The notes beneath the pieces are model-generated. The model saw only the letters and a program-made list of their open reading frames with translations. It was not told the origin of the DNA and ran no database searches. This document shows positions 17,419-24,648 of a stretch of 64,000 nt of DNA, one piece after another. The translations under genes were made by a program, and so were the position numbers. The DNA lies in the NCBI GenBank assembly GCA_002375765.1, contig DFMV01000013.1:8003-72002 (forward strand), given 5' to 3'. The DNA comes from Rhizobiales bacterium UBA3584. GTDB taxonomy: Bacteria; Pseudomonadota; Alphaproteobacteria; Rhizobiales; Devosiaceae. Positions within the stretch are counted from its first letter, which is position 1. Every line of letters starts with the position of its first letter.

Positions 17419-17661
17419 ATGCCGCTCTACATCAAAGACCCCGAGGTCGACGAACTCACCAACGAGCTTATCAGCCTCACTAAATCCTCCAAGGTCGAGG
17501 CTGTCAAAACGGCGCTCAAACATGAGATCGCGGAGCGCAAGCGCCGCCTGCCAATCCGTGAGCGTCTGGCCAAATCGCTTGCCATGGCCCAGCAGGCCGG
17601 GCCGTTCGCCCCCGGCGATCATAAGCGCGAAACAGATGAAATGTGGGGTGAGCCAGATTGA
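17419..17661 (+). CDS. vapB: VapB-type antitoxin
   Basis: 80 residues. The pattern MPLYIKDPEVDELTNELISL, then SSKVEAVKTALKHEIAERKR is the ribbon-helix-helix DNA-binding N-terminus of the Rv0623/PSK-type VapB family; the C-terminal tail (GPFAPGDHKRETDEMWGEP) is the usual toxin-blocking segment. Its TGA overlaps the ATG of vapC. It binds and neutralises VapC and probably represses the operon. Confidence 0.92.
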   Translation: MPLYIKDPEVDELTNELISLTKSSKVEAVKTALKHEIAERKRRLPIRERLAKSLAMAQQAGPFAPGDHKRETDEMWGEPD

Positions 17662-18095
17662 TGCTGTTTATCGATGCCTCGGTCATTGTCGCCATTCTTG
17701 CCGGTGAGGATGACGCGGCCGAGCTGATGGGCAGACTGGAACGCGCCGAAGGCCCGTTCCTCGTCTCCCCCATCGCTCGGATGGAAGCGACGCTTTCCCT
17801 ATCGCGTCGCCTTACCGACGCCAAAGGCCGGGAACAGCCTGCAACGCCAGAAATCGTCCAGCGGGCGCGGGCAATGGTCGATCAGTTCGTGATCGACATG
17901 GAAGCCAAGGACGCGATGATATCGGGGGACGTAGGGAACAAGGCACTCGATGCCGCCCAGACCTATGGCAAGATCGTCAATGCCCCGGCAAAGCTCAACA
18001 TGGGCGACTGTTTCGCCTATGCTTGCGCGAGGGCCTATAGGACGAAGATCGCATTTAAGGGTGACGACTTCACCCATACCGATCTAGGCTGGTGA
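17661..18095 (+). CDS. vapC: VapC-type PIN-domain ribonuclease toxin
   Basis: 144 residues. PIN-domain acidic residues are visible: MLFIDASVIVAIL (first Asp), PIARMEATLSL (Glu), KLNMGDCFAYACARA (Asp) and KGDDFTHTDL (Asp). VapC toxins are Mg-dependent endoribonucleases acting on tRNA or rRNA; with VapB they form a plasmid-addiction pair. Longer than many VapC because of an extra stretch around VIDMEAKDAMIS. The ATG overlaps the vapB stop. Confidence 0.93.
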   Translation: MLFIDASVIVAILAGEDDAAELMGRLERAEGPFLVSPIARMEATLSLSRRLTDAKGREQPATPEIVQRARAMVDQFVIDMEAKDAMISGDVGNKALDAAQTYGKIVNAPAKLNMGDCFAYACARAYRTKIAFKGDDFTHTDLGW

Positions 18096-18113
18096 TAGCC
18101 AAAGGAGAAGGAA

Positions 18114-18587
18114 ATGCTCGACTCGCTCGGAAACATTATGGTGACGATCGCCACCGGGCTAGTCGTGCTTGTGGTCGGCTTCTTTGTCCTGGCCATGCTC
18201 GATGAGTGGCTGTCGGGCAAGGCGGGCAAGCCCTTCTTTTCCTTTGGTGTCGTCGCCATCATGGCGATTGCATCGGTCTTTTGGTGGGGCGGCTGGTGGT
18301 GGCAGAGCGCCGCCGCGCAGTCCGGACGGAACGAGAATTATGGCTATGGGCTGGTCGCCGTATCCGGCACCCTCGCCCTGGCTATTCTCATTCGCAACTT
18401 CATTGGAACAAAATGGCCTTGGGCCATCGTCGGGACCGCCTTGCAGCTCGCCATTGCATGGCATTTCAGCGGCGCGCTTGCCGTGCTGGCGATCATGTGT
18501 CTGGCTGGCGGAACGCTCCCCGGTGGGGGCGGATCAAGGCCCGTCGAAACGACGCGCCACGTCTATATCAACCGCGCCGAATACTGA
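18114..18587 (+). CDS. Small polytopic membrane protein, unknown
   Basis: 157 residues from ATG 18114, with AAGGAGAAGG just upstream, 18 bases after vapC. Four hydrophobic segments at about residues 8-30, 42-60, 78-95 and 100-130, and a polar end GGGGSRPVETTRHVYINRAEY. No family recognised. Sits between vapC and the second structured leader; may be co-transcribed with vapBC. Confidence 0.65.
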   Translation: MLDSLGNIMVTIATGLVVLVVGFFVLAMLDEWLSGKAGKPFFSFGVVAIMAIASVFWWGGWWWQSAAAQSGRNENYGYGLVAVSGTLALAILIRNFIGTKWPWAIVGTALQLAIAWHFSGALAVLAIMCLAGGTLPGGGGSRPVETTRHVYINRAEY

Positions 18588-18636
18588 TTAGGCCCTAGAA
18601 CCAGCGGAGGCCGCTGCGCGGCCACTTTCCGGCCCA

Positions 18637-18915
18637 GGTCGGGGAAAGAGGGCGCTGTCCCCCTCTCCCCAGCAAGCGCAAAATCGGCATCCCCCATCCT
18701 TCCCTCACATTTTGTTCGGTGCAGGACGCCCAAGCGCGGATTTGCTAACGCGGATCCGCGCTTGGGCGCGCTTCGCGTGGGCGGTCCCCCCTGCCCTTTT
18801 TGCGCTTGCCCCCCTCTCCCCCGCTCTCTCCGCCGAGGTCTCAGGAGCAGGAGCGGTGCCCCTGCCCCTTCGGGACAGAAGGCCGCTTCGCGGGAACGGA
18901 AAGGAGAGTTCACCC
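18637..18915 (+). repeat. Structured leader, copy 2, upstream of the methyltransferase gene
   Basis: Related along its length to 14640-14921. The central hairpin is 15 perfect pairs (18727-18741 with 18754-18768), beginning CGCCCAAGC; about five base pairs differ from copy 1 yet all are preserved. Downstream it keeps GGTCCCCCCTGCCCT and GCCGCTTCGCGGGAA and ends in AAGGAGAG. No gene lies in 18588-18915. Confidence 0.75.
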
Positions 18916-19743
18916 ATGGCAAAACTGACCAGAGCACAGCGCAAGGCCCATGCCGCGGCCGAGGCGATCTTGACCAAAGACCGGCTCACAGAGGACGAGC
19001 GCGAATTCGTTTTCCAGAATTGGCACGAAGGCGCGAATCACATCAACGGCGTAGCGGGCGCGTTTTTCACCCCTTGGGACCTGGCCGCAGATTTCGCCCT
19101 CGATGGCGGTTCTGGCCGCATCATCGACCTTTGCGCAGGGATCGGAATCTTGAGCTATTTCCTGCATCGCCGTAGCCAATGGGGAACCCGACCGGCGGAA
19201 ATCACCTGCGTTGAGTTCAACCCGCGTTACGTGGAAGTCGGGCGCAAGCTCTTGCCCGAGGCCCGTTGGATCAATGCCGATGTGTTCGACTGGCGCGAAC
19301 TTGAACTAGGTCAGTTCGATTGCGCGATAGGCAATCCCCCTTTTGGCAGGGTCCGGCGCACGGCCAACGGCCCTCGATATCGCGGGCCGGAGTGTGAATT
19401 TCATATCATCGACATTGCCGCAGAGCTTGCCGATTATGGCGCGTTCATCATCCCGCAGCAGTCCGCGACCTTTAAATATTCCGGCTGCCAGTGTTTCGAG
19501 CGCCGCACGAGCGGGCGCGGCATAGAGTTCGAGCGCAAGACCGGCCTTGATATGGATATTGGGGCGGGCGTGGATACTTCGATTCACCGTGACCAATGGA
19601 AAGACACGTCCATTATTTGCGAGATCGCCTGTTTCGATTTTGCCGCCGCACGCGAGCGCCGCGCCGCAGAACGCGCCCGCCTGGACGCTAAGCCGCAGCC
19701 GGTCGCATCGCCCTTCCCGGCCACACAGCTTGAATTGATCTAG
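18916..19743 (+). CDS. DNA N6-adenine-type methyltransferase
   Basis: 275 residues, ATG 18916, strong ribosome site AAGGAGAG. SAM-binding motif IIDLCAGIGILSYF (about residues 75-88), acidic VEFNPRYVEVG, and the catalytic motif IV in the form GNPPFG (about 138-143) identify an amino-methyltransferase, probably adenine-specific. No restriction partner is nearby. A plasmid-borne orphan methyltransferase could mark DNA against host restriction, in keeping with ardC further on. The C-terminus is rich in Arg and Ala. Confidence 0.85.
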   Translation: MAKLTRAQRKAHAAAEAILTKDRLTEDEREFVFQNWHEGANHINGVAGAFFTPWDLAADFALDGGSGRIIDLCAGIGILSYFLHRRSQWGTRPAEITCVEFNPRYVEVGRKLLPEARWINADVFDWRELELGQFDCAIGNPPFGRVRRTANGPRYRGPECEFHIIDIAAELADYGAFIIPQQSATFKYSGCQCFERRTSGRGIEFERKTGLDMDIGAGVDTSIHRDQWKDTSIICEIACFDFAAARERRAAERARLDAKPQPVASPFPATQLELI

Positions 19744-19756
19744 GGAGGTGCAGGCC

Positions 19757-19990
19757 ATGACGAAGCGCCGATTTGTTGAAGTCTACGACACCCCCTCGGG
19801 CATGGGCGGATCGCATACCGTCGAGATCGTCGAGGAATCGGCAGGAGACCGGGTCAAGGTTCGCGTCTGGTACGGACGCCCGACCCCGAACGGATGGGAA
19901 CGCTGGCGCGATTGGGACGGGTTCACCTTTGAGGCCGCTAAGAGTGCTTTAACCAATCGCAGACGCATGGCGCTCTATAAATCGAGCTAA
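19757..19990 (+). CDS. Small hypothetical protein
   Basis: 77 residues from ATG 19757 with GGGAGGTG upstream, 13 bases after the methyltransferase gene. MTKRRFVEVYDTPSGMGG, HTVEIVEES, RVWYGRPTPNGWERWRDWDG. A short beta-rich, Trp-rich protein; no family recognised. Probably co-transcribed with the methyltransferase. Confidence 0.6.
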   Translation: MTKRRFVEVYDTPSGMGGSHTVEIVEESAGDRVKVRVWYGRPTPNGWERWRDWDGFTFEAAKSALTNRRRMALYKSS

Positions 19991-19994
19991 CCAG

Positions 19995-20082
19995 TTTGAG
20001 GGCGAAGCAGCATTGCGCGGACGCAGCCCGCGCACCGGGGAGGATGGGCCGCCCCGGCCGAGGCAACGGCCTTGCCCTCAAA
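19995..20082 (+). repeat. Closed multi-hairpin element before a tiny ORF
   Basis: TTTGAGGGC (19995-20003) pairs with GCCCTCAAA (20074-20082), enclosing at least two further hairpins: GCGCGG/CCGCGC (20015-20020 with 20028-20033) and CCGGGG/CCCCGG (20035-20040 with 20052-20057). The element ends just before the ribosome site GGAGGTGA of the ORF at 20098. Confidence 0.65.
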
Positions 20083-20097
20083 TCGGAGGTGACAGCA

Positions 20098-20187
20098 ATG
20101 TGGTTTCTACCGCTGCGCGTCACTCTTAGAATGAAGAAGACCCGGACGAGCTGCGAACTCACGATCCGGGTCCTAATCATCATCTAA
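20098..20187 (+). CDS. Possible 29-residue peptide
   Basis: MWFLPLRVTLRMKKTRTSCE followed by LTIRVLIII and a stop. It is preceded by the strong ribosome site GGAGGTGA at ideal spacing and by the structured element at 19995. An inverted repeat GACCCGGA/TCCGGGTC lies inside the coding stretch. Basic with a hydrophobic end. It is too short for family assignment; translation is inferred from the ribosome site alone. Confidence 0.4.
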   Translation: MWFLPLRVTLRMKKTRTSCELTIRVLIII

Positions 20188-20315
20188 GAGAGGTCGGGGA
20201 GGCGAAAGCCTTCCCGGCCACTCCGGACAATATAAGCCTTCCCACGGGTTTTGAAAAGTCCGAGCCAGCAAGCCCCTGCCAGCCCTTGGCCGCATCGAGC
20301 GGCCGCGCGCTGGAT

Positions 20316-20344
20316 CGAGGGGAGCCCCGAAGCCCCTCCCCTCG
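20316..20344 (+). repeat. GC-rich hairpin, CGAGGGGAG stem
   Basis: CGAGGGGAG (20316-20324) pairs with CTCCCCTCG (20336-20344). Same core as the hairpin at 17284. A second hairpin with a GAAA loop (GGGGAGGC/GCCTTCCC) is upstream at about 20195-20215. Apart from these, 20188-20433 shows no gene. Confidence 0.6.
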
Positions 20345-20433
20345 CGCTCCCCGCCCCCCGCATAAAGAAAAACCGCCGCCAAGGCGCCGGCGATCCAGTC
20401 AGCCGGTTTGCTATGGCATGTTGTCGGCGTGGC

Positions 20434-20697
20434 TCACTTCTTCACGGACGGACCTGGGCGGGATTTCTCGTAACGGGTTGCATTGCCTTTTCGTCCCGCC
20501 TTTCCAAGCAGCCTCTTCATCGGTTCGCGATCGTGCTTAGCACCGGTGCTGCTCAGTTTCTCCGCAGTCCAAATGATGGATTTGCGCATGGTCTGCTGCG
20601 CGAAGCTACGCGCTTGGTCCAAAACGGCAACCCGCAAGGGGTTCTCCATTCCGCATCGCTCGCCAGCGCTGTTGGCGCGGCCCCACCATTGAGGCAC
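20434..20697 (-). CDS. Small basic hypothetical protein upstream of repABC
   Basis: 87 residues from a GTG (20697), or 71 from ATG 20649. VAVLDQARSFAQQTMRKSII, then TAEKLSSTGAKHD and a very basic tail (KRLLGKAGRKGNATRYEKSR). Codon use looks like a real gene and there is no competing frame of the same quality, but ribosome sites are weak and no family was recognised. Transcribed away from repABC. Could be a shadow. Confidence 0.4.
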   Translation of the reverse strand: MPQWWGRANSAGERCGMENPLRVAVLDQARSFAQQTMRKSIIWTAEKLSSTGAKHDREPMKRLLGKAGRKGNATRYEKSRPGPSVKK

Positions 20698-20788
20698 TCT
20701 CCCTGGGAGTGGATAGTCGGGCGGTGCGCTCCCACAATCCTCGTTCCAACGTCAAAAGGGCGAGGTCGTGGCAGTGAGCAGAGTGAGA

Positions 20789-20804
20789 GTTGCCATGTGG
20801 CAAC
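20789..20804. promoter_or_regulatory. parS centromere site 1
   Basis: GTTGCCATGTGGCAAC fits the repABC parS pattern GTTNNCNNNNGNNAAC exactly, within the longer palindrome GAGTTGCC/GGCAACTC. 117 bases before repA. RepB should bind here for segregation. Confidence 0.88.
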
Positions 20805-20879
20805 TCAAGCTGATGCCAAGGACGTTAATTTCGCTTAACCTTAAATTTCTTGCATTCTGGAGCGACTCGCGGCAATTCT

Positions 20880-20920
20880 AACTACGAAAAAATGGCGTAG
20901 TTGGAACAGGCCTCGTAGTT
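20880..20920. promoter_or_regulatory. Repeated 7-mers at the repABC promoter
   Basis: AACTACG (20880-20886) and CGTAGTT (20896-20902) form an inverted repeat, and CGTAGTT recurs at 20914-20920 directly against the repA ATG. RepA with RepB usually represses its own promoter; these repeats are the natural operator candidates. Confidence 0.55.
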
Positions 20921-22135
20921 ATGCAGAAAGCCCGTAGCGCAAAAACACTGGCCCTTGGCACAAGGCCGCCGATGACCGATGTCATCGCGGCCGATGGCGC
21001 TGCCCTGTCCGCAGAATTGCTGGCCATGAGGGAGGCCCTCTTCCCACCCGTGTCCCAGAAAACACTTCGCTCCTTCTCATCGGTTGAGACAGCGAAGCTG
21101 ATCGGTATTGCCGACGCATATTTGCGTCAATTGTCACTTGGTGGCAAGGGACCGCAGCCGGCAATCGGTGCCGGCGGTCGTCGGTCTTATACACTTGATC
21201 AGATCAATGAACTGCGTGTTGTTCTGGAAGAGGGCTCCAAAGGAAAGCGCTACCTTCCGCACCGTCGCAGCGGGGAGCATTGCCAGGTTATGGCAGTCGT
21301 CAACTTCAAAGGCGGATCGGGCAAAACGACAACAGCCGCGCATCTTGCGCAATATCTCGCACTTAAGGGGTACCGCGTTCTTGCCGTAGATCTTGACCCG
21401 CAGGCCTCTCTCACCGCATTGCATGGCTATCAGCCGGAGTATGACATTCAACCCAATCAGACGGTATATGCGGCCGTGCGGTATGACGAGGATCGCAGGC
21501 CCCTCAGGGACGTCATTCGCAAAACATACTTTCCAGGCCTCGATCTGATCCCGGGCAATCTCGAGCTTATGGAATATGAGCACGATACACCGAGAGCTCT
21601 AGCGGAACATGACTCAGAACCGTTTTTTGGACGTCTTGCTACAGCTTTGGGAACCGTTGCTAGCGATTACGACGTAATGATCCTAGACTGCCCCCCGCAG
21701 CTAGGTTTTCTCACGCTCGGAGCTCTCTGCGCAGCCACGGGGCTACTGATTACCGTTCATCCACAAATGCTGGATGTAATGTCGATGTGCCAATTCCTGC
21801 TGATGGCAGCGGATATCCTGAGGGTGGTCCAAACATCCGGCGGAGATCTAGAGTACGACTTCATTCGCTATGTCGTGACACGTTTCGAGCCGGCCGACGC
21901 GCCCCAAACACAGATGGTTGCGTTCATGCGGTCCCTCTTCCGAGATCGTGTCTTGAATAGCACAATGGTCAAATCAACCGCCATTTCTGATGCCGGCCTG
22001 TCGAAACAGACACTCTATGAGATTGGAAGAGAAAACTTTTCAAAGCAGACCTATGACCGGGCCATGGAATCTCTCGATGCCGTCAACGACGAGATCGACA
22101 GGCTGATGCAACAGGCTTGGGGGAGGGCTACGTGA
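20921..22135 (+). CDS. repA: RepA (ParA-type ATPase) of a repABC replicon
   Basis: 404 residues. Walker-type partition ATPase that, with RepB, positions plasmid copies and represses repABC. The N-terminal helix-turn-helix region (SFSSVETAKLIGIADAYLRQ) is followed by the deviant Walker A FKGGSGKTTTAAHL (about residue 130), the LAVDLDPQASLTAL motif and DYDVMILDCPPQLG. Start ATG 20921 has no strong ribosome site; an internal ATG at 20972 (MTDVIAADG) is possible. It ends overlapping the repB start. Confidence 0.96.
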   Translation: MQKARSAKTLALGTRPPMTDVIAADGAALSAELLAMREALFPPVSQKTLRSFSSVETAKLIGIADAYLRQLSLGGKGPQPAIGAGGRRSYTLDQINELRVVLEEGSKGKRYLPHRRSGEHCQVMAVVNFKGGSGKTTTAAHLAQYLALKGYRVLAVDLDPQASLTALHGYQPEYDIQPNQTVYAAVRYDEDRRPLRDVIRKTYFPGLDLIPGNLELMEYEHDTPRALAEHDSEPFFGRLATALGTVASDYDVMILDCPPQLGFLTLGALCAATGLLITVHPQMLDVMSMCQFLLMAADILRVVQTSGGDLEYDFIRYVVTRFEPADAPQTQMVAFMRSLFRDRVLNSTMVKSTAISDAGLSKQTLYEIGRENFSKQTYDRAMESLDAVNDEIDRLMQQAWGRAT

Positions 22136-23148
22136 GCCGCAAAGATACTCTCAAGGCGATGTTATCGCGGCGTTCCGCGGAGTTGCCAGGTGGCAACTCT
22201 GACCCGCTTCCCCCAACTGTAGAAGCACCACCGGCTATTTCGCACGTGCAGTCAGGCGCGGTAGGTGCCATGGGACGATCCCTTGGCCAAATTGCATCTG
22301 CAGCCGAGCGCGCGAAAGCCTTGATCGCATCAGGGGCCTCCGTTGTCGAGATACCCGCTGACAAGCTCGTCGGGTCGTTTGCCAAGGATCGGCTCGACGA
22401 TGAAGGGGCAGAGTTTATGGTCCTCTATCAGGCAATTAAGGAGGCCGGACAAAAAAGCCCCATCCTGGTTCGACCTCATCCCGATGAACCTGAACGCTAC
22501 CAGATCGCTTACGGTCACCGGCGTGCGAAGATTCTAGCCAGGCTCGGTCGGCCGGTCCGTGCGGTGGTAGAGAATCTCACAAACGAAGAACTCGTTGTGA
22601 TCCAGGGGCAGGAAAATTCCGCTCGGCAAGACCTAAGCTACATCGAGCGCGGAATGTTTGCGCTGACGCTTGAGGAGCAGGGCTTTGATCGGGCTGTAAT
22701 CATGTCGGCCCTAAGCATGGAGAAGACGCAGCTCTCCAGGCTTCTATCTCTCACCAAGTCAATTCCACGAAGCGTCATCGCCGCAGTTGGTCCGGCGCCA
22801 AAAGCCGGTCGGCCCCGGTGGAGCGCGCTTGCCGAGCGGATTGCCGGACTTAAGAACCAGAGCCGTTTGGACGCTGCGCTGACCGATCAGAAGTTCATTG
22901 AAGCGGACACAGATCAACGCTTCGTCCGACTTTTCAACGCTCTCGCTCCCAAGAAGGCATCTGCCAATTCGAAGCCGTCCGTGGTGAAAGACGAGAGTGG
23001 ACAGAAGATCGCGACAATCCAAAGGACGAGCAATTCAGTTGCCGTTGTGGTGGATGGCGAAGGATCATTGGAGTTCGGGGAGTTCGTCGCAACGCGTCTG
23101 CCCGAGCTCTATCGACAATTCGAAAACGAGAAGGAGAAGCCGACCTAA
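22132..23148 (+). CDS. repB: RepB (ParB-type partition protein)
   Basis: 338 residues from GTG 22132, overlapping the repA stop (GTGA); this gives the usual N-terminus SRKDTLKAMLSRR. ParB motifs: SPILVRPHPDEPERYQIAYG, HRRAKILARLGRPVRAVVEN and the arginine-patch-like VIQGQENSARQDLSYIERG, then a helix-turn-helix (MEKTQLSRLLSLTKSIPR). It binds parS sites, one of which (22182-22197) lies inside its own 5' coding sequence. The C-terminal dimerisation domain is complete. Confidence 0.96.
   Translation: MSRKDTLKAMLSRRSAELPGGNSDPLPPTVEAPPAISHVQSGAVGAMGRSLGQIASAAERAKALIASGASVVEIPADKLVGSFAKDRLDDEGAEFMVLYQAIKEAGQKSPILVRPHPDEPERYQIAYGHRRAKILARLGRPVRAVVENLTNEELVVIQGQENSARQDLSYIERGMFALTLEEQGFDRAVIMSALSMEKTQLSRLLSLTKSIPRSVIAAVGPAPKAGRPRWSALAERIAGLKNQSRLDAALTDQKFIEADTDQRFVRLFNALAPKKASANSKPSVVKDESGQKIATIQRTSNSVAVVVDGEGSLEFGEFVATRLPELYRQFENEKEKPT
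22182..22197. promoter_or_regulatory. parS centromere site 2, inside repB
   Basis: GTTGCCAGGTGGCAAC fits GTTNNCNNNNGNNAAC and differs from site 1 at one central base. Same flanks (GA before, TC after). Confidence 0.88.
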
Positions 23149-23176
23149 TCAGATTGCCGATGTAAAGGCCGCAAAA

Positions 23177-23224
23177 GAAAAAGGCCCCCGAAATCACGTC
23201 CGGAAGCCCTTCTCAGTCATAAGC
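23177..23224 (-). ncRNA. Antisense ctRNA between repB and repC
   Basis: On the minus strand, TTGACT (23259-23254), 17 bases, GATTCT (23236-23231) form a promoter; an intrinsic terminator follows (stem GGCTTCC/GGGGGCC, 23208-23202 with 23189-23183, then TTTTTC). The predicted RNA is about 48 bases. Its position between repB and repC is that of the known incompatibility RNA of repABC plasmids, which blocks repC expression. Confidence 0.85.
23183..23208 (-). terminator. Intrinsic terminator of the ctRNA
   Basis: Stem GGCTTCC with GGGGGCC (two G.T pairs), then TTTTTC on the minus strand. Confidence 0.75.
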
Positions 23225-23326
23225 AAACAGAGAATCGCATTTCCGCGAATCGTAGTCAAGAGTCCCTACCGGGATAGCGTCGTTTCGGCGAGCGGATTTC
23301 TTTTGCCTAGCGATAGGTGAAGGACA

Positions 23327-24640
23327 ATGCAAACACATATCACGACGACGCCCTTTGGGCGGCGAGCGGTGACGCTCGGCCAGATTGCAAGCCAGGCGAA
23401 TGCCAGGGCGATGCCGAGGGCGGCGATCGCAAACAAATGGGCGGTATTCCACCACATCCGTGAGGCACGGGAGATGCTTGGCGCGACGGGTCAATCACTA
23501 TCGATCCTCAATGCCCTGCTCTCGTTCCATCGAGAGACGGAGCTGTCCGCCGAAGGCGAGCTCATTGTGTGGCCGTCCAACGAACAGCTCACGGCGCGCG
23601 CAAACGGCATCTCGCCGGCGACCCTGCGACGCCACCTTGTGGTGCTTGTCGATTGTGGGCTGATCATCCGCAGAGACAGCCCGAACGGAAAGCGCTTCGC
23701 GCGTAAGGGCAGGGGCGGTGAGATCGAACAGGCCTATGGCTTTGATCTTTCCCCGATTGTTGCGCGTGCCGAGGAGTTCAAGGATCTGGCGGAGGCCGTG
23801 CAGGCCGAGAAGAAGGCATTTCGTGTCTCCAGGGAGCGCCTGACGCTGCTACGGCGCGATATCGTCAAGATGATCGACGCAGGGATTGAGGAGAAAGTCC
23901 CGGGTAACTGGGGCAGGGTGCTCCAGACCTATCAGGCGATTGTCTCCAGGCTGCCCAGGATGGCACCACGCCAGCTAATCGAGGACATTTGCGCCGATCT
24001 CCACGAGCTTCACAGCGAGATCCGTGACGTGTTGGAATCTTTCGCAAATTCACAGAATATGAACGCCAATGAGTCTCATTCTGATCGCCACATACAGAAT
24101 TCAAAACCAGACTCCATATCTGAATCTGAAGGTGGCTCTAGAAATAAGAATGAAGCGAGCAGCAGCGCCGGGGAAACCGACAACGTACGGAGCTTGCCGA
24201 AGCGGGATCTGCCATTGGGAATCGTGCTGGAAGCGTGCCCAAGCCTGCGGGAGGTGGCGCAAGGCGGCGATATCCGCAATTGGCGGGACTTTCTGGCGAC
24301 GGCCGAGCTTGCCCGGCCAATGCTGGCGATCAGTCCGAGCGCCTGGAGCGACGCCCGGGAGGTCATGGGTGAGCAGCATGCGGCGATCACGCTGGCGGCG
24401 ATCTACCAGCGATCCGAGCAGATCAATAGCCCGGGTGGATATCTGCGCGGCCTGACTGAGCGGACGAGGGCGGGCAAATTCTCCACCTGGCCGATGATCA
24501 TGGCGCTGCTCAACGCAGGCCTCAAGGTGCAGAAGTCGCCTGAAACCAGCGCCGGGCCCACGAAAGGCCCTGATGATGATCATCCACGTCTGCAGGTTTC
24601 GGATTCGCTGCTGAAATCCCTTCAGAAGCCGAGACGATGA
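23327..24640 (+). CDS. repC: RepC replication initiator of the repABC operon
   Basis: 437 residues from ATG 23327. Typical RepC N-terminus (TPFGRRAVTLGQIASQANAR), the DNA-binding region around LIVWPSNEQLTARANGISPA, DSPNGKRFARKGRGGEIEQA and YGFDLSPI, and a C-terminal domain ending in SPGGYLRGLTERTRAGKFST. RepC is the rate-limiting initiator; the origin generally lies in its coding sequence. The leader carries the antisense RNA and a GC-rich hairpin. It converges with the recombinase gene 8 bases downstream. Confidence 0.96.
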   Translation: MQTHITTTPFGRRAVTLGQIASQANARAMPRAAIANKWAVFHHIREAREMLGATGQSLSILNALLSFHRETELSAEGELIVWPSNEQLTARANGISPATLRRHLVVLVDCGLIIRRDSPNGKRFARKGRGGEIEQAYGFDLSPIVARAEEFKDLAEAVQAEKKAFRVSRERLTLLRRDIVKMIDAGIEEKVPGNWGRVLQTYQAIVSRLPRMAPRQLIEDICADLHELHSEIRDVLESFANSQNMNANESHSDRHIQNSKPDSISESEGGSRNKNEASSSAGETDNVRSLPKRDLPLGIVLEACPSLREVAQGGDIRNWRDFLATAELARPMLAISPSAWSDAREVMGEQHAAITLAAIYQRSEQINSPGGYLRGLTERTRAGKFSTWPMIMALLNAGLKVQKSPETSAGPTKGPDDDHPRLQVSDSLLKSLQKPRR

Positions 24641-24648
24641 TGTTGGGC

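Noticed and set aside
20251..20838. 195-residue plus-strand open frame before repA
   Set aside because: Low-complexity Arg/Pro composition, covers hairpins and a parS site, no ribosome site; open because of high G+C.
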